DNA of 64,000 nucleotides from Lachnoclostridium phytofermentans ISDg (lineage in GTDB: Bacteria; Bacillota; Clostridia; Lachnospirales; Lachnospiraceae): contig NC_010001.1 of assembly GCF_000018685.1 (NCBI RefSeq), forward strand, positions 4,559,501 through 4,623,500, in the 5' to 3' direction. Shown piece after piece: positions 58,059-64,000 of the stretch (position 1 is its first letter; every line of letters begins with the position of its first letter). Both the position numbers and the translations under genes were made by a program. The notes beneath the pieces are model-generated. The model ran no database searches. It was given only the letters and a program-made list of their open reading frames with translations, and was not told where the DNA came from.

Positions 58059-58757
58059 TTAAATATAGTTATTTATCCAATCCGAATTATTGCATTGGAA
58101 AAATTGTGGGTATTGTTTCATCATTTCCTTAACCTGATCTATTAAGTAATAAGAGTGCTCCTTTACAACTGCACGCATTGCTTCCACATCTCTTTTTCTT
58201 GCTGCTTCTACCATGCGCTCATGTTCTTCAATGATTTTTTGACTATTTCCTTCAATTTTTCCACACATCAGTCGAATACGATTATAATGAGTTGCTGTAT
58301 CCTCAATCGTCTGCCAGGAAAGGCTTTCATCTGCTGTCTCAAAAATAAGCTGATGAAAACGGTTATCCTTTAAATAAAACTCCATAAAACGATCTTTATC
58401 TATATATCGTTTTTGCTTGTTAATTATTTCCTGTAGAGTATCTGTTACCAACTCACTGCATTTACGAATAAATTCATCAACTACTGCAGACTCCAAAGTT
58501 GTACGGATAAACCACTCTTCATGAATACGATCAATATCGATTTTAGATACCACGGTTTTTCTTTGCGGATATATCTCCACTAAACCTGATTGCTGAAGAC
58601 GGACAACCGCCTCACGAACTGGTGTCCTACTAACACCATAGCGTTCCGATAATTTTTGAACACTCACATCGGTTCCAGGTTCTAACGTCATATTCATGAT
58701 ATCTTCTCTTATTTTATTGTAAGTAACATCATTTAATGAATTATGAATTATCTTCAA
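58059..58757 (-). CDS. GntR-family (FCD) transcriptional regulator
   Basis: The 232-residue protein has an N-terminal winged HTH ('VQKLSERYGVSRTPVREAVV') and a C-terminal helical FCD domain with metal/ligand His and Asp ('DNRFHQLIFETADES', 'EEHERMVEAARKRDVEAMRA'). FCD members bind small organic acids and act as repressors. It starts with TTG at 58757, overlapping the HExxH gene by 17 bases. It is the last gene of the hydantoinase operon, whose promoter carries two palindromes it probably binds. Confidence 0.92.
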   Translation of the reverse strand: MKIIHNSLNDVTYNKIREDIMNMTLEPGTDVSVQKLSERYGVSRTPVREAVVRLQQSGLVEIYPQRKTVVSKIDIDRIHEEWFIRTTLESAVVDEFIRKCSELVTDTLQEIINKQKRYIDKDRFMEFYLKDNRFHQLIFETADESLSWQTIEDTATHYNRIRLMCGKIEGNSQKIIEEHERMVEAARKRDVEAMRAVVKEHSYYLIDQVKEMMKQYPQFFQCNNSDWINNYI

Positions 58758-59442
58758 CTATTAATCTACACCTTCCTGAACTTATTCCTATAATGTCATC
58801 ATAAATTTTTCTTGCATTAACAGAACTATAGCTATAAAACAGTAATACATCCAATAGGAATGGAGAATAGCACAATCCATTTAATTCCCTGGTAAATGCC
58901 ATAGCACCAATTTCACTAAGAGCACGTATCGTTGAATAGTATCGATACCCAAAAAGCTTCCATAGCACCACTTTTTCTGTTTGAGTATAGATCTCTTTTT
59001 CATATTTCTGTTCTAAAAAGTGAAAAATTTCGTGACCCAAGATAGTACTTATTATACTATCTTGTCGAAAAAGTTCAATCAGAATCGACTTTTCCTTATT
59101 AATTAACTGTATCGCTCTATGAATTGGCTCATTCATAATCTGTATTTGGTTCGGAGGTGTATACAATGCGAATAGTATATGTGAACCTGTTATCTCTTCT
59201 GACTTTTGAATTACCTGTAAGTCAAATTTTTTAGCAATCACATGTGGATCATTTGACCCGACCTCACGCAAGATAAGATGAGCATAATCTTTTCCACATG
59301 CAATCGCTTTTTGAATCATTTGAATTTTTTCTTCTTCTGTAATGCAACGCTTTAGCTGATCTCTTGAAAACGCATAGAGTCCCCAGGTTACATCATCAAC
59401 CTCCATAAGATTTTGAATCATTTCTTCTAATCCTGGTTGCAT
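58741..59442 (-). CDS. Putative HExxH metalloprotein
   Basis: The 233-residue protein has 'TILGHEIFHFLEQKYEK' (about residue 132; HExxH zinc motif) with a further Glu in 'LSEIGAMAFTREL'. This is the ImmA/IrrE-like gluzincin layout, but the rest is unlike known ImmA proteins. There is no signal peptide, so a cytoplasmic peptidase or a metal-binding enzyme linked to the same substrate is possible. Sits between the hydantoinase and the GntR gene. Confidence 0.75.
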   Translation of the reverse strand: MQPGLEEMIQNLMEVDDVTWGLYAFSRDQLKRCITEEEKIQMIQKAIACGKDYAHLILREVGSNDPHVIAKKFDLQVIQKSEEITGSHILFALYTPPNQIQIMNEPIHRAIQLINKEKSILIELFRQDSIISTILGHEIFHFLEQKYEKEIYTQTEKVVLWKLFGYRYYSTIRALSEIGAMAFTRELNGLCYSPFLLDVLLFYSYSSVNARKIYDDIIGISSGRCRLIVEDNS

Positions 59443-59528
59443 CCCCTACTCACCTTCCTTGTGAATTACCCACTGTCGAAACCCAATGGGATGCGGTCTC
59501 CTTATTTCAAACAGCTCAGTGAAGTAAC

Positions 59529-61661
59529 TTAAGACTGTTTTACATTTGCTGCTACAATAACTATCTCAGTTTCCGGTTCCAGGGTACATAATTCAATATC
59601 TAAAAGTAGCTCTAACTGCTCAAAGTCGTTAGCAGAAAAGTCCATAACACGTGCACCCATACACAAATAATAGTCTGGACGTGCGATCAATTCTGTATGA
59701 TAAACTGCCATTTGATCCCAAAGCTTCTTTACTTTATCAAGATACTCTCCGGCTGTAGTTTTTACTACCATTGCACGTCCACGTTGTACCTTGATAAATC
59801 CTTTGTTATCAAGGATACGGACCGCGGTAGCATCCCCTGTATTTTCTGTTTTTTCACCAAAGACACTAAAGTATTTGGTCTTTTCTAAGAGAACAACTTG
59901 GTCTGTTGAAACTCGAAGGTCGTTTGCCGCTATCTGCTTTGCTTCCTCTTCATCACAAGCTTTTAATAAGTCTACTGCCTTAACTTCGGTAGAACCAGTA
60001 GCAATTGCTGTCACCTTAGAGGTTTGTGGATCAATATCAATGTGGATTTCAATACTTTCTGGAGTCGCACCACTTTCAATTGCTTTGTTCATCGCCTCCG
60101 CCTTAATAGAGCGAATAACCTCTTTTGTAGGATTTGGGATGATACGTTCCACTACGTCTCTTACCATAGATAATGCCACACCAATTGAGGAGATTACTTC
60201 CGCATTTTCCGGTATACTATATTTTAGTCCCATCTTTTCTGCGAAGTATACAATTAATGATGCTGCACCGCCACCTACACCCACAAGTGATATTTGATCT
60301 TTTTCTAATTTATATTTTTCTGCTAATGCCAATATGATTGGCTCAATCTTAGCATAGGATTTTTCCATTATTTGAGTTGCAATATCCTCTACCGTGGTTT
60401 GGCAATAATCTGCGAGTGCTTTTATCGCTTTTCTTGCCGCCTCTACGTTTCCATATGAGAAATGTTCTGGTTTTACTAAGCCTAATACATTTGCAGCGCA
60501 GGAATTTGTAATGGTAACTCTCTCTCCACTTTCCAGACGTACTGCCACGTAGTCCGCTGGATCACCAGGCTTTGGTGAGAAAAACTCAACTTTTGCACCT
60601 TTGATTTTCTCTGCTTCGGTAAATACTGAATAATCTAATCCTGCAATATGAGCGGATCTTGGGCCCACATCAATAACACCATTTTTATCTGCTCTTACCA
60701 TAGAACCACCTGCAACTCCCAATACACGAACATCTAAGGAATTAATGTAGGTAGGGTGACCTCCTACGATAGAGTAATCAATCGCAGGTCTGCCGTTTTT
60801 AATAACACCTATATTCGTTGTAGTTCCTCCAACTTCAAAGTAAACACCATTGGAAGCTCTTAGATACATTAAGGAACCCATGACAGAAGCAGCAGGACCA
60901 GAAAGCATGGTTAGTACAGGGCGCCTTTTCATCTCCGCTATTTCCATAACGCCACCGTCACCTCTCATAATCATTAACGGAACGTTTACGCCTGCTTCTC
61001 TTACAGACCCTTCAGTTGAAGTTGCAGTATCTAGCATCTTAGGCAGGATACTAGCATTAATTGCGGCTGTTCTTGTTCTTCTGGTTAAACCATACAACTT
61101 CGTAATATCGGATGCTATCGTGGTCGGAATTTTACTTCTTGAAGCTATTTCATACACTAATTTTTCTGGTCCCGCATCATCTACACCAAATGCCATCGAA
61201 GATACTATAACCTGTGCGCCATCTGATACCATATCAGAGATAGCCTTTTCTACGGATTCCTCCGTCATTTTCTTTGTCTTTAGAAAACAATTTGATATTA
61301 GAATCTCTTTGTTATTTCCAAGGTCAATATTGGAGATCTGTGTCTGTTTTTTAGCAAGAAATCCTTCTAAACCGCCCTTGGCCATTCCTATAATTCCTAC
61401 CTTAGCAACGTCGCCTTCAATCAGCGCATTCGTTGCCTGTGTAGTGCTGTGTGCCACAAAGATAACCTCTTCAGGGCTAATATTATTCTCCTCTAAACAA
61501 TTTCTAAAAGACTTTACCACGCCAGCTGCTACTCCACGTGGGTCATCATGGGTCGTCTTTACGGATGACTTACCAATAATCTCATGGGTTACATTATCGA
61601 TAGCAACTGCTTTGGTATGTGTTCCACCTACATCGATTCCCATTCTAACCATTCTGCTCAT
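59529..61661 (-). CDS. Hydantoinase/oxoprolinase (HyuA-like) family protein
   Basis: The 710-residue product (ATG at 61661 after GGAGGAAACT) starts 'MGIDVGGTHTKAVAIDN' (actin-like ATP fold) and has 'FVAHSTTQATNALIEGDVAK', 'VMEIAEMKRRPVLTMLSGPA' and 'VEVGGTTTN'-type motifs ('FEVGGTTTNIGVIKNGRP'). HyuA enzymes hydrolyse hydantoin, 5-oxoproline or related lactam/amide compounds with ATP. No HyuB partner gene is visible. It follows the transporter gene by 164 bases. Confidence 0.92.
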   Translation of the reverse strand: MSRMVRMGIDVGGTHTKAVAIDNVTHEIIGKSSVKTTHDDPRGVAAGVVKSFRNCLEENNISPEEVIFVAHSTTQATNALIEGDVAKVGIIGMAKGGLEGFLAKKQTQISNIDLGNNKEILISNCFLKTKKMTEESVEKAISDMVSDGAQVIVSSMAFGVDDAGPEKLVYEIASRSKIPTTIASDITKLYGLTRRTRTAAINASILPKMLDTATSTEGSVREAGVNVPLMIMRGDGGVMEIAEMKRRPVLTMLSGPAASVMGSLMYLRASNGVYFEVGGTTTNIGVIKNGRPAIDYSIVGGHPTYINSLDVRVLGVAGGSMVRADKNGVIDVGPRSAHIAGLDYSVFTEAEKIKGAKVEFFSPKPGDPADYVAVRLESGERVTITNSCAANVLGLVKPEHFSYGNVEAARKAIKALADYCQTTVEDIATQIMEKSYAKIEPIILALAEKYKLEKDQISLVGVGGGAASLIVYFAEKMGLKYSIPENAEVISSIGVALSMVRDVVERIIPNPTKEVIRSIKAEAMNKAIESGATPESIEIHIDIDPQTSKVTAIATGSTEVKAVDLLKACDEEEAKQIAANDLRVSTDQVVLLEKTKYFSVFGEKTENTGDATAVRILDNKGFIKVQRGRAMVVKTTAGEYLDKVKKLWDQMAVYHTELIARPDYYLCMGARVMDFSANDFEQLELLLDIELCTLEPETEIVIVAANVKQS

Positions 61662-61825
61662 AGTTTCCTCCATTTCTCTGTCCATCACATGATGAGCCAA
61701 CTAATCTTTTCTATCGTTAGTAATTGTAAGCATCAAGTCTTTTTTTCATACAACTAGCGCATACTATTTAAAATCAGTTTGTAAAACTGGCTGCTGTTGT
61801 AAGCAGCAGCCAGTTAAAATCTGTT

Positions 61826-63175
61826 CTATACTAGATGACCATACATAAAGAATACTAAAATACAGAGTACAATACCAATAATCCAACCAGCAGGTATTGA
61901 CATCTTCATATAATCTTTCGTTGATACTTTCGTATATCCAAAGCCCCAAGCAACCCAGGACTGAGTAACGTCAAGATGCTGAGGTGCTACTGTAGTTATC
62001 GCAAACAAAGGATATAAAAATTGTACTGGCCAAGCTGTTACTGAAACTACTACCGCTAGGATAGCTGCTCCACATCCAACTAAGTTCATAGGACCACGGA
62101 AAAATCCTAATGGAGTTAAGAGTGCAAATACAATACATAAAACCAAGGCACTCGTTGGTATAATTCCCCCAAGTAATATTTTGAAGTATGGAGATGCATA
62201 TTTAGCTGCATTGTTAAACATCGCTAAGGTTAATAAGAAACCAATCATTGGAGCTACATCAATAGCGCCATCTGCAAATTGCTTTGCAAGCAATCTACCG
62301 ATATTAGTGAATCCACCCTTAAGTTTACCACAAGTTAATAATGCAAATAATCCAGAAATAATAAAGCCGAAGATAATTGGAATCTGAAATGCAACTACAC
62401 CGATTACTGGAAGAATAACTGAAATCCAAGAAATTACTGGTGCGTTTTCTGTATTACCGGTATCTGCTGTTGCAGCCCATGCATGAGATAACTTCTTCTT
62501 GTTCATAAATATGTTCGCTACGACAAGAACAACAATTAAGGAAACAACCATAGCAATAATACCGAATTTAAAGTATGCGTTGTAATCGTAGTCTGCATAA
62601 CTTGGATTTGCAGTAGCAAAAATTTGTTGATATTGTTTAAAGTTTACGATATTCCCAAAGATACCTGCCATAATGGAACCCATAAAGGAGAATAAAGCAA
62701 TTGGGGATGGTATCCCAAGGGAAAGCATAATTGGTAAAACAATAACTGCGATAGAAATAACTGGTCCAATACCTGTCATAGATGTAAATATTATGGATGT
62801 AACGACACATAATAGAGTCATTGTTACTCTAGGTTTATCACCACCTAATTCAACAACCTTTCGAATCAGCGTTGCTGCAATACCAGTGTCGATTAAGATA
62901 CGTCCAAAAAATGCTCCAAAGAAAATATTAACTAGAATTGACTTACCATAGTTTTCTGGTCCTGTCTGAAATACATCCGTTAGGACATCAATAACTTTCT
63001 TTCCCTCCATAGATGCATTTGGTGCAATTGCGTTTCCAATTAGCGCAAGAGCTACCCAAAATACAGACATAGAAAAGAACCCCACCATCAGATTATGTCC
63101 CTTGACGCAGTACCATACTAATCCAAAAAATGATAGGACCATGATGATACCAATAATAATGTTTACTGCTTCCAT
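61826..63175 (-). CDS. Ion-coupled organic-anion transporter
   Basis: The 449-residue product (ATG at 63175, after AAGGAGGATACTCTT) has about 12 membrane segments and the Gly/Pro-rich breaks of the ArsB/NhaD or CitMHS superfamily ('FTSMTGIGPVISIAVIVLP', 'SFMGSIMAGIFGNIVNFKQY'). The exact family is not certain. As the first gene of the hydantoinase operon, it probably imports the substrate. Confidence 0.8.
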   Translation of the reverse strand: MEAVNIIIGIIMVLSFFGLVWYCVKGHNLMVGFFSMSVFWVALALIGNAIAPNASMEGKKVIDVLTDVFQTGPENYGKSILVNIFFGAFFGRILIDTGIAATLIRKVVELGGDKPRVTMTLLCVVTSIIFTSMTGIGPVISIAVIVLPIMLSLGIPSPIALFSFMGSIMAGIFGNIVNFKQYQQIFATANPSYADYDYNAYFKFGIIAMVVSLIVVLVVANIFMNKKKLSHAWAATADTGNTENAPVISWISVILPVIGVVAFQIPIIFGFIISGLFALLTCGKLKGGFTNIGRLLAKQFADGAIDVAPMIGFLLTLAMFNNAAKYASPYFKILLGGIIPTSALVLCIVFALLTPLGFFRGPMNLVGCGAAILAVVVSVTAWPVQFLYPLFAITTVAPQHLDVTQSWVAWGFGYTKVSTKDYMKMSIPAGWIIGIVLCILVFFMYGHLV

Positions 63176-63266
63176 AAGAGTATCCTCCTTATAAAGTTTG
63201 AATTGAAACAAATAGAGCAAATTTTTGCCTTACTTGTCCTATGTATATCTAACATGCTATTTCTTC

Positions 63267-63322
63267 AACTAACATGTTAGTTATCTTAATTGCATACTAA
63301 CATGTTAGTTGATGCTTGTCAA
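63267..63322 (-). promoter_or_regulatory. Promoter of the hydantoinase operon with two operator palindromes
   Basis: On the minus strand TTGACA (63317-63322), 17-bp spacer, TAGTAT (63294-63299). ACTAACATGTTAGT (63296-63309) overlaps the -10 and spacer; the perfect 16-bp AACTAACATGTTAGTT (63267-63282) lies just downstream of the start site, 28 bp centre to centre. A partial copy CTAACATGCTA is at 63249-63259. This is a classic repressor arrangement for the operon's GntR protein. Confidence 0.8.
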
Positions 63323-63631
63323 TATGTTTTTGTTTGTTTTGTATATTTTATTTTATTTATCTATGAACTCTATAGTAACTTTACACATCTTATAAGTGCA
63401 ATTACACCGAATAAAGTATCATTTATTTCTAATAACAAAATATAGCTTAACAGAAGTTATTCCTAATCTTTTGCACTTTGAATCTGATTATTGAAACATG
63501 ATTTTAATTCGAATATATAAAACATTAGTAAATACCAGTTGTAAGTAAACAACTATTAGCCGCTTCCCCATTAAATATCGTCTATTTTTCCTTTTTTAAT
63601 TGCGTTGCGATCATCTTTTATATTATGCATA

Positions 63632-63653
63632 AAATAAGACCTTCCATACTTGA
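63632..63653 (-). terminator. Small hairpin with T-rich tail
   Basis: GACCTT…AAGGTC followed by TTATTTTAT on the minus strand, downstream of the partial frame at the right edge. Confidence 0.5.
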
Positions 63654-63791
63654 AAGGTCCTGTAAATCATATTAATCCTAATTTATTAGTTTTCCGTCTG
63701 TCTTTATTTTACTATAGCATTAAAACTTTATCTGGTACTATCATGAAATAATTTTCTGTGGTACTAATAGTCAAATAGCTATTGTCCCCTA

Positions 63792-63986
63792 TTAATCTGC
63801 ATTTCCTATACTCAACAAATGTATATTATTTCCTAGATTAACTCCATACCAAAGGTTATCGTTATTTATGTGAATGGTTTGATACCATGCATCATCGATT
63901 GCATTTTCCTTTAAATTATTGTAATTAAATCCAGCCACTCCAAATCCAGCAATAGAAATAAGAGCACCTGCTAGATTTTGATTTAT
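63792..63986 (-). pseudogene. Unrecognised C-terminal-like fragment at the right edge
   Basis: An open frame of 64 codons with protein-like text ('NLAGALISIAGFGVAGFNYN', 'DDAWYQTIHINNDNLWYGVN') ends at a stop at 63792. Upstream stops in the same frame at about 63989 and 63995, and no ATG/GTG with a ribosome-binding site, suggest a broken or frameshifted gene end. Family not recognised. The 63323-63790 stretch otherwise shows no gene. Confidence 0.3.
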
Positions 63987-64000
63987 TTAAGACTAGACCC

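Noticed and set aside
59791..61692. Long plus-strand frames opposite the hydantoinase gene
   Set aside because: Shadows of the minus-strand gene, with no ribosome-binding site.

Overview
The window looks like a chromosomal segment of an AT-rich, spore-forming Clostridia of the Lachnospiraceae / Lachnoclostridium phytofermentans type. The grounds are low GC, strong GGAGG ribosome-binding sites, a CwlD-like amidase and a SleL/YaaH-like GH18 protein (both spore-cortex families), a YwmB-like protein beside the atp operon, MecA, NiaR, and a gdpP-rplI-dnaB block. The species is an inference. Most genes lie on the minus strand.

Layout: 1-3.4 kb is a moxR / DUF58 / transglutaminase-type membrane protein operon that runs off the left edge. 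3.7-4.6 kb is a pyridoxal-kinase-like gene. 4.6-6.4 kb is a decayed patch: an IS630-like transposase scrap, a frameshifted C39-like protein, and a broken MerR regulator that still has a textbook 19-bp-spacer MerR promoter. 6.5-9.3 kb has two tRNA-Leu genes flanking a four-repeat Ig-like secreted protein and a small membrane protein. 9.6-14.5 kb carries a LuxR-type regulator, a DUF6514 gene, a repeat tract, dtd, deoB and a PAP2-like phosphatase. 14.5-19.4 kb is a compact methyltransferase / large membrane-anchored protein / glycosyltransferase operon. 19.6-28.4 kb is mostly single genes (histidine kinase, HIT, murG, TSCPD protein, mtnN, niaR, PTS-IIC-like transporter, YfcE-like phosphodiesterase, GDPD).

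28.5-41.7 kb has the order tsaC - arginine/tyrosine phosphatase - rpiB - atpZ/I - atpI - atpBEFHAGDC - ywmB, close to the Bacillus ywlC-ywlE-rpiB-atp order, preceded by two cell-wall hydrolases. The c subunit has the residues of a sodium-coupled F-ATPase. 42.3-44.5 kb pairs a Ser/Thr kinase carrying a degenerate MinD-like domain with a stand-alone copy of that domain. 44.7-47.6 kb carries mecA, a 64-bp tandem repeat, a DUF1858 protein, a 2[4Fe-4S] ferredoxin and a MerR-like coiled-coil protein. 47.8-51.7 kb is gdpP-rplI-dnaB. 52-57.7 kb holds a Pro/Thr-rich lipoprotein, two uncharacterised proteins, a MATE transporter and a secreted zinc phospholipase/nuclease-like protein.

58-63.3 kb is a self-contained operon: transporter, hydantoinase/oxoprolinase, HExxH protein and GntR regulator. 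Its promoter carries two perfect palindromes, one overlapping the -10, so the GntR protein probably represses its own operon. The least-explained systems are this operon, the kinase/MinD-like pair and the methyltransferase/membrane-protein/glycosyltransferase operon. No CRISPR array, prophage or intact insertion sequence was seen.
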